A DNA stretch of 64,000 nucleotides from an uncultured Caryophanales bacterium (lineage in GTDB: Bacteria > Bacillota_I > Bacilli_A > RFN20 > CAG-826). Positions within the stretch are counted from its first letter, which is position 1; each line of letters starts with the position of its first letter. The notes beneath the pieces were generated by a model. That model had not been told where the DNA came from. It saw only the letters and a list, made by a program, of their open reading frames with translations, and did not search any database. Below are positions 1 to 8,115 of the stretch, in pieces. The translations under genes and the position numbers were made by a program. The stretch covers positions 1-64,000 of the forward strand of contig CAMJPB010000002.1 of NCBI GenBank assembly GCA_946407815.1, read 5' to 3'.

Positions 1-74
1 ATGATTACCTGGATGTAGATGATGATTACCTGGATGTAGATGATGATTACCTGGAAGTAGATGATGATTTCTAA
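1..74 (+). CDS. 3' end of a gene with an acidic heptad-repeat tail (partial)
   Basis: Reading from base 3 gives an open frame that ends at TAA 72-74 and is already open at the window edge. The 21-bp unit is present three times in a row and encodes the heptad DYLDVDD (third copy DYLEVDD), ending in DDDF. The tail is strongly acidic and would be disordered or cation-binding. The rest of the protein lies left of the window, so its function cannot be named. A chance open frame over a tandem repeat is possible, but the in-frame 21-bp period favours a real C-terminus. Confidence 0.5.
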   Translation, partial: DYLDVDDDYLDVDDDYLEVDDDF

Positions 75-359
75 TCCTATAATTATGAATCTCATTAACA
101 ATATATGTATCCAAGGGATGCATTCTTGATCGACCGCTAGGAGTCGCTTTTTCTTCCTTGGTAATATATAAATAATAAAGATAGTCGCGAGACCTCTTAA
201 ATTTTACTACTGCTAGACGGTCTGATTTTCATACTGAGGACCGGCTTACCTATTAAGCGTTTTTTTGCAGGATGAGATATTGACCTTCTATTTTAGATAT
301 TACGTTAGGGAGGCAAAGCGAATTGCCCAAAGTAACTATCCAAAAAGGAGGTTTTATTT
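75..359 (+). other. Non-coding, structured region upstream of an IS110-type start; candidate bridge-RNA region
   Basis: There is no convincing ORF. Several short stem-loops are visible: CGAC/GTCG around 130-145, CGGTC/GACCG around 218-243 with a 16-nt loop, and GGCAA/TTGCC around 312-327. The region ends at a strong AGGAGG ribosome site (347-352) in front of an IS110-like start codon. In IS110-family elements the long non-coding left end carries the bridge RNA. Assigning that role here is inference from position and structure only. The left boundary of the element is not defined. Confidence 0.35.
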
Positions 360-404
360 ATGCCTACTTATTTTGTGGGTATCGATGTCAGCAATAGGCT
401 TTGA
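360..404 (+). pseudogene. Truncated IS110-family transposase (N-terminal 14 residues)
   Basis: The ATG at 360 follows AGGAGG by 7 nt and gives MPTYFVGIDVSNRL and then TGA. The YFVGIDVS stretch is the usual N-terminus of IS110-type DEDD transposases (RuvC-like fold), with the first catalytic Asp in GID. The frame breaks right after this, and the next gene at 475 belongs to an unrelated IS3-type element. The remnant was probably cut by insertion or deletion. The identification rests on one short motif plus the upstream layout. Confidence 0.5.
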
Positions 405-474
405 TATCTTTTTTACGCTTCACGCTTTATGTAAACACAATTAGTTAAAATTAAGAAAAGGAAGGAAAATAAAA

Positions 475-1464
475 ATGATCAAAAAAGCAACACTAATTAA
501 TGAAAACGAGAAGTTAAAAAGAGAAATTTATATATGGAGAAATATCGGAATAGGAATTAATGCTTCTGTAAAAGAAAAGGAAGAAGCAACGAAAACGTTT
601 TTGGAACAATATAATGAATATAATTATTGTGAGGTGTGTAGAGTTATTCATTTAAGCAAAGGAACATATTTCAATTTTATTAATAATAAAGTTGAGAAAA
701 CTACATATGAGATTAAAGACGAAAGTTTATTAAAAGAAATTAAAATCGTTTTTGAAGAATCGAATAAAATTTATGGAGTCGATAAAATCAATGCAGTTTT
801 AAGGAAAAAGGGAATTATTACTTCAGCACGAAAAATAAGTCAACTCATGAAATCTAATAATCTAATTAAACAAAACGTCATGAAAAGACCGAAACCACAG
901 GTAATTAGAGAAAGATGCAACTACTTTAGAAACCTTTTAAATAGACAGTTTGATCAGCAAGAACCGAACAAAGTCTGGGTGAGTGATTTACTAGAAATCA
1001 ATCTAAGCGGGGTAAAATATTATCTCTGTGTCATCCTTGATTTGTTTGCAAGGAAGGTTCTTTCATGGAGAGTATCACATAGAAAAAGCGATAACCTCAC
1101 TATTAATGCAATAAAAGAGGCTTTTGAAATAAGAAACGAACCGGTAGGATTGATGTTTCATAGCGATCAAGGCCTAGAATTTACCACTCATAATTTTATG
1201 AATACATTAAAAGTTTTAGGCATAAAACAATCATTTTCGTATCCCGGTTCACCAAATGATAATGCTGCAATGGAAGGATTCTATTCTATATTAAGAAGAG
1301 AGGAAGTTAATATTAATATTAATAAATACGTAAACTCACGAGGCATTAGAGAATATTTAACAAAATATTTTTACTTTTATAACAATAAAAGAATTCATCG
1401 ATCTCTAGATGATAGAACTCCTCAAGAAGTTGAAGATGAATGGTTCAAAAAGCACTCAAATTAG
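475..1464 (+). CDS. IS3-family transposase (OrfB-like, DDE integrase core)
   Basis: This 329-residue protein has a short coiled/basic N-terminus, an HTH_21-like segment (IYGVDKINAVLRKKG) and an rve core. The catalytic triad is visible as D in WVSDLLEI, D in MFHSDQGLEF and E in NAAMEGFYSILR. A start at 475 is supported by AAGGAAGG at 459-466. IS3 elements normally carry an OrfA in front with a frameshift; none is seen here, and the 70 bp before the gene hold only the broken IS110 remnant. I could not find paired terminal inverted repeats, so the element may be incomplete at its left end. The core residues look intact, so the enzyme may be functional if ends exist. Confidence 0.85.
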   Translation: MIKKATLINENEKLKREIYIWRNIGIGINASVKEKEEATKTFLEQYNEYNYCEVCRVIHLSKGTYFNFINNKVEKTTYEIKDESLLKEIKIVFEESNKIYGVDKINAVLRKKGIITSARKISQLMKSNNLIKQNVMKRPKPQVIRERCNYFRNLLNRQFDQQEPNKVWVSDLLEINLSGVKYYLCVILDLFARKVLSWRVSHRKSDNLTINAIKEAFEIRNEPVGLMFHSDQGLEFTTHNFMNTLKVLGIKQSFSYPGSPNDNAAMEGFYSILRREEVNININKYVNSRGIREYLTKYFYFYNNKRIHRSLDDRTPQEVEDEWFKKHSN

Positions 1465-1480
1465 GGTGCTAATTTTTTTT
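1451..1480 (+). terminator. Rho-independent terminator overlapping the end of the IS3-type transposase
   Basis: AGCAC and GTGCT pair around a small loop that contains the stop codon, followed by a run of eight T. It serves the + strand transposase. Confidence 0.6.
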
Positions 1481-1489
1481 ATTTTATTA

Positions 1490-1526
1490 ATAAAATAAAA
1501 CAAGTTTTGAAGTCTCAAAACTTGTT
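1490..1526 (-). terminator. Terminator of the gltX-tRNA-Glu transcript
   Basis: A perfect 12-bp stem (AACAAGTTTTGA with its complement, loop AGTC) is followed on the minus strand by a T-rich tract. It lies 12 nt past the tRNA CCA end. Confidence 0.8.
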
Positions 1527-1537
1527 AGTATCACGTT

Positions 1538-1612
1538 TGGTGACCCTACTGGGAATCGAACCCAGGATTCAACCTTGAGAGGGTTGCGTCTTAGCCGCTT
1601 GACCATGGGGCC
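1538..1612 (-). tRNA. tRNA-Glu (anticodon CTC)
   Basis: 75 nt including an encoded CCA. The anticodon arm CAACC-CTCTCAA-GGTTG gives CTC for GAG codons. The T arm has the standard TTCGATT loop. It begins 27 nt after the stop of gltX, so the synthetase and its tRNA substrate are likely co-transcribed. Confidence 0.93.
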
Positions 1613-1639
1613 AGGTAATAACAAACTTTTTGTTTGCTA

Positions 1640-3295
1640 TTAGTGTAATGATTTTAAGGCACGCTCAATTCTTCTGTCAACTTCTTGTTTTCCTAAAATC
1701 ACAAGAACATCGTGAAGATTTGGAGAATTCTTTCTGTTTGTAACTGCAAGTCTAATAATTTCAGCAACATCGCCAACGTGACCAACATAAGCTTCAGGAT
1801 TTTGTTTGAAGATCTTTCCCGATTCTGCGAACTTGTGACGTGCGCCAAGTTCTTTAACTGTTGAGAACCAAACATCATTTCCAAGAGAATAATCGTTTGT
1901 TTTCATGAAGTCTTCAAGAACTTCTTTAATTACACTTGGAGCAATATTTGGATTAAATGTTAAGCCAACTTCGTTGAACTCTTTTTCATTATCTTCTTTA
2001 TAAAATAAAGAAATAATTGGATAAACATCTTTATAGCAAGCATAATCTTTACGGGCTTTTTCTCCACCACGTTCAATATTTAATGCTGCAATTGATGTCT
2101 CTTTATAAGCTTCAAGTCTTTCTTTAAATGTGCCTTCTGCCCATTCGTGAACTCGGTTATAAACCTCTTCTGCGCTCATTCTTGCGATGATTTCTTTTGA
2201 AAAGAAATTAAGCTTATCTTGGTCAAATAAGACGCCGTCTAAGCTCATCTTATCAAATGAGAAGGTGAATTCATCTAAATTATATGAATTATTTTGAGCA
2301 GTCCATTCCTCAAAGTTGGAGTTTGCAATGCTCATTAAATAGACAAGTAAAGCTTCTTTTGGGAAACCTTCTTCAATAAAGTGAGAAACTGAAGCTTCTG
2401 GGTCTTTTCTTTTAGAAAGTTTACGTTTATTTCCGTTATCAAGTTTCATGATAACTGGTAAATGAGCATATTTTGGACGTTCAAATCCTAAAGTTTCGAA
2501 TAATTCAATATGAATTGGAGCACTTGAAATCCATTCTTCACCACGGATAACTGTTGTGGTGTGCATAAAGTGATCATCAACTGCGTGAGCAAAGTGATAA
2601 GTTGGAAGTCCATCACTCTTTAAAATAACGATGTCCATGTCATTTTCTGCAATTGAAATATCACCACGAACTTCATCGTGGAAAGTAATTTTATTATTAT
2701 GATTTCCCATTGATTTGAAACGGATAACATAAGGTTCTCCAGCTTCAATTCTTTCGATAGCTTCATCAGGAGTATTCGTTCTACAAATAGCATAATCTCC
2801 ATAATAGCCAGGAATTTCTTTCATGGCTTCTTGGATTTGACGAGTTTCTTCAAGTTGTTCAGCGGAGCAGAAACATGGATAAGCTCTACCTTTTTTCATG
2901 AGTTCTTTGATACAAACTTTATAAATATAAGCACGTTCACTTTGTTTATATGGTCCATAATCTCCAACATCATGTCCGAGATAGCCTTCCTTTGGATCAA
3001 TGCCAAAATACGATAATTGTCTAACAAGTTCGTCACCACTACCTTCTACTTCACGTTTGGTATCTGTGTCTTCAAGTCTAAGATAAAAAACACCTTTTGT
3101 ATCTTTAGCAACTTTATGTGCCACCAAAGAGGTAAATAAAGAGCCTAAATGAAGAAATCCAGTTGGAGATGGCGCAAAACGAGTTACTTCAGCTCCTTCT
3201 GGTAATTTTCTGGCAGGGTATTTCTTTTCTAAATCAGCTATCGTTTCACTGATTTCTGGGAATATATAATTTGCTAAATCTTCGTATGTTTTCAT
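1640..3295 (-). CDS. gltX: Glutamate-tRNA ligase
   Basis: A class I aminoacyl-tRNA synthetase that charges tRNA-Glu in the cytosol. The HIGH-type motif appears as PSPTGFLHLG near residue 43 and the KMSKS motif as KLSKRKD near residue 290. The 551-residue length is longer than the classical ~480. The N-terminal ~35 residues precede the catalytic core, as in some Clostridia-type GltX. A -10-like TATAAT lies at 3318-3323, but no Shine-Dalgarno sequence precedes the ATG. The gene is followed by tRNA-Glu and a terminator. No GatCAB genes are in view, so it cannot be told whether it also charges tRNA-Gln. Confidence 0.96.
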   Translation of the reverse strand: MKTYEDLANYIFPEISETIADLEKKYPARKLPEGAEVTRFAPSPTGFLHLGSLFTSLVAHKVAKDTKGVFYLRLEDTDTKREVEGSGDELVRQLSYFGIDPKEGYLGHDVGDYGPYKQSERAYIYKVCIKELMKKGRAYPCFCSAEQLEETRQIQEAMKEIPGYYGDYAICRTNTPDEAIERIEAGEPYVIRFKSMGNHNNKITFHDEVRGDISIAENDMDIVILKSDGLPTYHFAHAVDDHFMHTTTVIRGEEWISSAPIHIELFETLGFERPKYAHLPVIMKLDNGNKRKLSKRKDPEASVSHFIEEGFPKEALLVYLMSIANSNFEEWTAQNNSYNLDEFTFSFDKMSLDGVLFDQDKLNFFSKEIIARMSAEEVYNRVHEWAEGTFKERLEAYKETSIAALNIERGGEKARKDYACYKDVYPIISLFYKEDNEKEFNEVGLTFNPNIAPSVIKEVLEDFMKTNDYSLGNDVWFSTVKELGARHKFAESGKIFKQNPEAYVGHVGDVAEIIRLAVTNRKNSPNLHDVLVILGKQEVDRRIERALKSLH

Positions 3296-3310
3296 AATTT
3301 AAATTTTTAC

Positions 3311-3339
3311 TTGAAGTATTATATCACTTTTTATATAAT
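3311..3339 (+). promoter_or_regulatory. Promoter of tRNA-Gly(GCC)
   Basis: TTGAAG (3311-3316), a 17-bp spacer and TATAAT (3334-3339), with transcription expected to start about 8 nt before the tRNA. The same stretch also contains the minus-strand -10 candidate for gltX, so it is a divergent promoter. Confidence 0.65.
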
Positions 3340-3353
3340 AATCACGCTGAAAT

Positions 3354-3427
3354 GCAGCTGTAGTTCAGTGGTAGAACACCACCTTGCCAAGGTGGCTATA
3401 CGGGTCCGATTCCCGCCAGCTGCTCCA
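3354..3427 (+). tRNA. tRNA-Gly (anticodon GCC)
   Basis: 74 nt with encoded CCA. The anticodon arm CCACC-TTGCCAA-GGTGG gives GCC. The GCAGCTG acceptor pairs with CAGCTGC. A terminator follows 10 nt later. Confidence 0.95.
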
Positions 3428-3436
3428 TTAGAAAGT

Positions 3437-3466
3437 AAAAATCCACGGGAAATCGTGGATTTTTTT
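3437..3466. terminator. Bidirectional terminator
   Basis: ATCCACG and CGTGGAT pair around GGAAAT, with A-rich and T-rich flanks. It can end the tRNA-Gly transcript on the + strand and the minus-strand operon that finishes at 3475. Confidence 0.8.
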
Positions 3467-3474
3467 ATATTTTT

Positions 3475-4542
3475 CTATTCATTTTCCTCATCATCTGGAG
3501 GATCTATTTTATCAAGTTTATCTGTACTTAATAACTCTTCAATCTTCTTAGCATCTTCTTCAGCGATGCCGATTTTATCTTTGTATTTACTAATCATTTC
3601 AAGAGTTAATCTAGCGAAAGTCTCTTCATAATCGTTCATTAAATGGATAAAAACTAAATCCTGAACTTTGCTTATATAGTTCATAAATGGAAGAGTCACA
3701 ATAAACATCATGAATAAAGAAATAGCAATTGATTGCGAAATATTAAATTCTTTTAAGAAGAAATAACTTAAAACAATTCCACCAGCACCTGCTAAAACAA
3801 TTAATAATTGAATAAACCAGCAAGTTCTAATGTAAGTTGAAAATAAAAATTTTCTATTTTCTCTTCTTACTTGACGATCAACAAATGCGTATTGACGGAT
3901 TGGGAATGGTCTTGATGAGAAAAGATTTCTTCTCATTTTTGGTGAGTGTTTTGCGATGTGTTGAAGGAACGCTATAACTGCAAGGAACACACAAATTGTA
4001 GAGATTAAAATAAAGGCTTTTTGAAGCTCAACATTATTGTTCAAAAATGTCGTTATCTCTTCGTAAGCTGTGGCAATATCTCCAGTTGACTGCAACTTAG
4101 AAATAATCGCGTTATATTCACCATTTTTGCTTAAATAAGCAAATTCATAAATAGAAAAGATTAAAGTGTTAGATAAAGTATAAGTTAAAAGAGACTTCAA
4201 AACTCCAATTAATATGCGATATCCACCAAAGAAAAATTGGCTAAAATATGCTTTAAATAAAATGAAGAATGAAGCGTCTTCTCCATGCTTAGCACCTTTA
4301 ACTGCATTAACAGATGAAAAGGCAAAATAAGATGGAATAACAACTACTGGAATAGTAAAGATTAATGAAAATGGGGAAAGATAAGCAAGAGCAATTGAGG
4401 CAATAGTAAAAATAGCAAAATAAAACAAGTGCATTGAAAAACCATTGTGTGCTTTTTTAGTTTCAGCCCATGCACTTTTAAGCGTAATTTTGTTAGGCTC
4501 TTTCGACATTGTTTTTGTTTTCGATTGTTTTGTATTGCTCAT
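3475..4542 (-). CDS. Multi-pass membrane protein of unknown function
   Basis: The 355-residue protein has about six hydrophobic segments. The first pair lies near residues 38-80, others near 105-130 and 175-195, and the last pair near 245-300. A charged cytoplasmic tail ends in DPPDDEENE. I do not recognise the family. The start is uncertain: ATG 4542 overlaps the upstream gene by 50 bp, while an internal ATG at 4509 would shorten the overlap to 17 bp. Neither has a clear ribosome site. The overlap shows tight coupling with the upstream membrane-anchored protein, and the two may form one complex. It is the last gene of the cdaA-glmM-deoD operon. Confidence 0.7.
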   Translation of the reverse strand: MSNTKQSKTKTMSKEPNKITLKSAWAETKKAHNGFSMHLFYFAIFTIASIALAYLSPFSLIFTIPVVVIPSYFAFSSVNAVKGAKHGEDASFFILFKAYFSQFFFGGYRILIGVLKSLLTYTLSNTLIFSIYEFAYLSKNGEYNAIISKLQSTGDIATAYEEITTFLNNNVELQKAFILISTICVFLAVIAFLQHIAKHSPKMRRNLFSSRPFPIRQYAFVDRQVRRENRKFLFSTYIRTCWFIQLLIVLAGAGGIVLSYFFLKEFNISQSIAISLFMMFIVTLPFMNYISKVQDLVFIHLMNDYEETFARLTLEMISKYKDKIGIAEEDAKKIEELLSTDKLDKIDPPDDEENE

Positions 4543-5098
4543 AAATCTGTGTCTTATCTAATGATCCGATCTCCTGTTTTTCAAACTGCTTAATTTTTCT
4601 AGCAAGTGATGCGTAATGAACGATAATTTTCTTAGGATCTTCACTACTTTTTATCTTAAAATCACACTCATTTGGGATTAAACAAATTGATACGATTGGA
4701 TCGGAGGAAATTCCCAAAATCCCCGAGAAATCCCGTATATTTTTGTCAGAAAACATATTTAAATTGCTGAGATAATGCGTGGTTTTTTTAATGTTGTTAT
4801 AGTAAACCCAGGAATTATCATTTGCCTCTCCAGAAACGAAGCCCTTAAGCATAAAATCCGAGATAAGATAAATGTACTTTTTCCCGAAGATGACGTGGTT
4901 AACAAGCATCTTCTCACTTTCGTAATTACTGATGCTTAAATCAGGAATTGAAAGTAAGTCATTTCTTTTTGCAATTCTTTTAACTTTTTTTTGACAATGT
5001 TTTATAAATGTCTCTTGACTCATTCTTCTTGTCCAAATCAAAAACAAAGTGAACGCTATAATGAAAAGAACAAGTAGAATAACTAGAGCTATAAACAT
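4493..5098 (-). CDS. Membrane-anchored protein, possibly a degenerate NERD-like domain
   Basis: 201 residues: one N-terminal transmembrane helix (residues 2-23) and then a soluble domain with basic helices. The stretch VNHVIFGKKYIYLISD followed by WVYY resembles the core of NERD (nuclease-related) domains, where a hydrophobic strand precedes a Lys/Asp pair and a Trp. The match is weak and the catalytic residues are not clear, so this is a suggestion only. It starts 8 nt after the deoD stop and overlaps the next gene. A palindrome-like stretch at 4721-4744 inside the gene shares 18 bp with an intergenic site at 25151. Confidence 0.6.
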   Translation of the reverse strand: MFIALVILLVLFIIAFTLFLIWTRRMSQETFIKHCQKKVKRIAKRNDLLSIPDLSISNYESEKMLVNHVIFGKKYIYLISDFMLKGFVSGEANDNSWVYYNNIKKTTHYLSNLNMFSDKNIRDFSGILGISSDPIVSICLIPNECDFKIKSSEDPKKIIVHYASLARKIKQFEKQEIGSLDKTQIYEQYKTIENKNNVERA

Positions 5099-5106
5099 AT
5101 AAATAT

Positions 5107-5826
5107 TTATTTAACAAATCTTTCTGCGACTTCGATTGCAGAATCAACCATGTTACGAAGACCAGTTTGTCTTTGTTCAGGAGTTAGTCTACCTTCCTTA
5201 AGGAAGTGGTCAGTAACTGTAAGCATTGTCATTGCTTTTTTACCAAGGTATTCTGCGTTGATGTATAAAGCATAAGATTCCATTTCGACTGCTAATACGC
5301 CACGTTTAGCATATTCTTTCCAAATGTCTTTCTTGAAGTCATAGAAAACGTCTGCGGCAAAAACCATACCAACGTGGAATGGATAACCTTTTGCTGTTAA
5401 AACTTCTTTTGCGGCATCAACAAGTTCTTTAGAAGCTTTTGGTTCATAAGAAATTGGATGACCAAGTTGAGCTCCGTAATTGGAATCAGAGCATGTTGAT
5501 TCACCAATGATTACATCAAAGAAATCAACGTATTCTTGGTAAGAACCACAGGTTCCAATACGAATAATGACGTCAACATCATATTCTGTGAATAATTCAT
5601 AAGAATAAATACCAATTGAAGGATTTCCCATTCCATGGGACATAACAGAAATTCTCTTATTATTCTTGGTTAATCCTGTGTAGCAAAATTGACCACGAAC
5701 TTGATTAACAAGTTTATAGTCGTGTAAGAAATTTTCGACAATCCATTTTGCTCTGTTTGGATCGCCAGGCATTAATACAACCTTTGCGATTTCTCCTTTT
5801 TTGGCTTCATTATGTGGTGTTGGCAT
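5107..5826 (-). CDS. deoD: Purine-nucleoside phosphorylase, DeoD type
   Basis: Splits purine (deoxy)ribonucleosides with phosphate to the base and ribose-1-phosphate in the cytosol (purine salvage). At 239 residues it matches the hexameric bacterial family. Signatures are MPGDPNRAKW (phosphate loop), VMSHGMGNPS, the RIGTCGS block and VEMESYALY near residue 180, where Glu/Met bind the ribose. The start has a good GGAGGA site 6-8 nt upstream. It follows glmM by about 40 bp on the same strand. Confidence 0.96.
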   Translation of the reverse strand: MPTPHNEAKKGEIAKVVLMPGDPNRAKWIVENFLHDYKLVNQVRGQFCYTGLTKNNKRISVMSHGMGNPSIGIYSYELFTEYDVDVIIRIGTCGSYQEYVDFFDVIIGESTCSDSNYGAQLGHPISYEPKASKELVDAAKEVLTAKGYPFHVGMVFAADVFYDFKKDIWKEYAKRGVLAVEMESYALYINAEYLGKKAMTMLTVTDHFLKEGRLTPEQRQTGLRNMVDSAIEVAERFVK

Positions 5827-5867
5827 ATTTTTCCTCCTATTTATTATATAAATATGTCACTTATTAT

Positions 5868-7202
5868 TTATTGAGAGATGTCTTCAACATAGCTTGCTAA
5901 AGTTGAAGTAATTTCATCACATTGTTCTTGTGTAGGTGCTTCGCACATAACACGAATTTTTGGCTCTGTTCCGGATGGACGGACTAAGATTCTACCGTTG
6001 CCTTCTAAAGAAGCTTCGATTTCTTTAATCTTTTCTTTGAAACCAGCATTGGATAAGACAGCTTCCTTATTTGTAACAACAACATTCTTTAAGCTTTGTG
6101 GATAAATCTTAAGATTCTTAACGAGTTCTTGGAGTGATTTACCTTCACTTGCAACAACGTTTAAGGTGTGAATCATTGTTAATACTCCATCACCTGTATT
6201 TAAGTCATCTAAGAAAATGATGTGACCTGATTGCTCACCACCGATTGAAAGATGATTGGCTTTCATGTCCATTTGAACGTACTTATCACCGACTGCTGTT
6301 TCATGATAATCAAGGCCTTCAGCGGCTAAAGCTTTCTTAAGTCCGAGGTTGCTCATAACAGTAATAACTACGGTATTTCCCGATAATTTTCCGTTTTTGC
6401 GCATGTTCATAGCGTTCAAATAAATGAGTTGATCGCCATCAATAACAACACCTTCATTTGTCATTGCTAAACATCTATCAGCGTCACCATCGAATGCGAA
6501 TGCTAAGTCATATTTGCCTTCTTTTACAGCTTCTGCGTTGTTCTCAATTTTTGTGGAACCACAGTGATCATTAATGTTTAAACCATTTGGTTCATGAGCA
6601 ACGACTGTAAAGTTAACACCGAGTCTTTTTAAGACTTCAGGTGCAATTTTTGAAGATGAACCATTTGAGCAGTCAATGTAAACCTTAAGGTTTTTAACTC
6701 TTGAGTCAGCCTTCTTTACTAAGAAATCGATATATTCTTCAAGAAGTTCATCACATGGGACATGACGACCAATTTGGTCGTTTGTCATAAGTGGAAGATC
6801 ATCATTAGGATTATCGATATATTCTTCAATTTTGTCTTCGATTTCAGCTTCAAGTTTTTCACCTTCGGCATTAAATACTTTAATACCGTTATCATAATAT
6901 GGGTTATGTGATGCTGAAATCATAACACCATAATCAAAACCATGTTTTCTTACTAAGTAAGAAACTGATGGAGTTGTTGAAACTCCAATGTCATAGACAT
7001 CAGAACCACTTGAAACAACTCCAACACCGACTGCATCACCAAGTAATTTACCTGAGATACGAGTGTCTCTAGCGATTAAAATTTTGTTCTTCTTTCCATT
7101 CGGAAATTGGCCAATAAAACGACCGATTTTGTATGCAAGTGTGCCAGTAATTTGTTTTCCAGCAACGCCACGAGCACCATCAGTTCCAAAGTATTTGCCC
7201 AT
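5868..7202 (-). CDS. glmM: Phosphoglucosamine mutase
   Basis: Interconverts glucosamine-6-phosphate and glucosamine-1-phosphate for UDP-GlcNAc and peptidoglycan synthesis. At 444 residues it has the usual family length. MISASHNPYYDNG holds the phosphoserine, FDGDADRC binds Mg, GGEQSGH is the sugar loop and RPSGTEPKIR binds phosphate. The ATG is 2 nt after the cdaA stop, and its ribosome site GAGGAA lies inside cdaA. In Bacillota cdaA, cdaR and glmM form one operon and GlmM can bind and inhibit CdaA; here cdaR is absent. Confidence 0.97.
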   Translation of the reverse strand: MGKYFGTDGARGVAGKQITGTLAYKIGRFIGQFPNGKKNKILIARDTRISGKLLGDAVGVGVVSSGSDVYDIGVSTTPSVSYLVRKHGFDYGVMISASHNPYYDNGIKVFNAEGEKLEAEIEDKIEEYIDNPNDDLPLMTNDQIGRHVPCDELLEEYIDFLVKKADSRVKNLKVYIDCSNGSSSKIAPEVLKRLGVNFTVVAHEPNGLNINDHCGSTKIENNAEAVKEGKYDLAFAFDGDADRCLAMTNEGVVIDGDQLIYLNAMNMRKNGKLSGNTVVITVMSNLGLKKALAAEGLDYHETAVGDKYVQMDMKANHLSIGGEQSGHIIFLDDLNTGDGVLTMIHTLNVVASEGKSLQELVKNLKIYPQSLKNVVVTNKEAVLSNAGFKEKIKEIEASLEGNGRILVRPSGTEPKIRVMCEAPTQEQCDEITSTLASYVEDISQ

Positions 7203-7204
7203 AA

Positions 7205-7999
7205 TTATTTTTCCTCGTTTCCGCTTTTTTCTTCGCTAAATAAATATTCTTCAATAGTTCTTAAGAAACTATCTGGAGCCACACTAATAAGTTCGCCATG
7301 ATATGCTAAAGATACACGGCCTGTTTCTTCAGAAACAATAACTGTAACTGAATCTGTAAATTCTGAGATCCCAATAGCAGCTCTATGTCTTGAGCCAAAT
7401 TTACCTGTTAAAGGTTTTGTTGTAGGAGTGTAATAAACTGATGCTGCTAAGATTTGGTCTCTTCTAATAACAACTGCACCATCGTGAAGTCTTGTTCCTG
7501 GATAGAAAATTGTAACTAAAAGTTCAGGAGTGACAGGAGCATTTAAAAATGTACCAGTTTTACAAACATCACTAAGTGGAATATTTTTCTCAAAGGTGAT
7601 TAAAGCACCTGTTTTTGATCTAGATAAAGTTTCGACTGCAATGGCAACTTTTTGACAAACAGCGTGTCTATCGTAAACTTTTTGAGCATTTTTAGCTTGT
7701 TTCTTACTGTGAAATGGTGCTCCAAAGAACTCTTTGAGTTCGTTTTGATTTTGAATAAGTGTAACACACATATAAGCCGCCATTATCACGAGTGATAAAG
7801 CCCATAGTAAAGATAAGCCAAAGAACCAAGCAACTAAGCTTCCAATTGAAATTAGACTTGCGACAACTGAAAAACTTAAGCGTTTTGTAGCTTTAATAAC
7901 CACTACAAGCATTATGATAATAAGTACTAAAGAGATAGCAAAGTCAACCCACAATAAAATGGAGTTAAAATGCCATGAATTACTAATTGGTTCGTACAT
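7205..7999 (-). CDS. cdaA: Diadenylate cyclase CdaA (c-di-AMP synthase)
   Basis: Makes c-di-AMP from two ATP at the membrane. 264 residues: about three N-terminal transmembrane helices (residues 12-90) and then a DAC (DisA_N) domain with the catalytic DGA (LHDGAVVI) and RHR (GSRHRAA) motifs. Directly followed by glmM. The usual middle gene for the extracellular YbbR-repeat regulator CdaR is missing, so control of the cyclase must differ or sit elsewhere. A ribosome site (AAAGGAGAAA) precedes the ATG. Confidence 0.96.
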   Translation of the reverse strand: MYEPISNSWHFNSILLWVDFAISLVLIIIMLVVVIKATKRLSFSVVASLISIGSLVAWFFGLSLLWALSLVIMAAYMCVTLIQNQNELKEFFGAPFHSKKQAKNAQKVYDRHAVCQKVAIAVETLSRSKTGALITFEKNIPLSDVCKTGTFLNAPVTPELLVTIFYPGTRLHDGAVVIRRDQILAASVYYTPTTKPLTGKFGSRHRAAIGISEFTDSVTVIVSEETGRVSLAYHGELISVAPDSFLRTIEEYLFSEEKSGNEEK

Positions 8000-8093
8000 A
8001 GAGTTTTTCTCCTTTAAAAAGTCAATTGAAATTATAGCAAAAATTATTTTATAAATAAAACAGTTCTATATTCTTGAATTAATACGCTAAAAG

Positions 8094-8115
8094 AAAAAGG
8101 CCTTAAGGCCTTTCT
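8094..8115 (-). terminator. Terminator after the M3 peptidase gene
   Basis: The palindrome AAAGGCCTTAAGGCCTTT abuts the stop codon at 8116 and is followed by a minus-strand T run. Confidence 0.75.

Noticed and set aside
1-1500. A complete composite transposon at the left edge
   Set aside because: No paired ends could be found for the IS3-type gene and the IS110 part is only a fragment.
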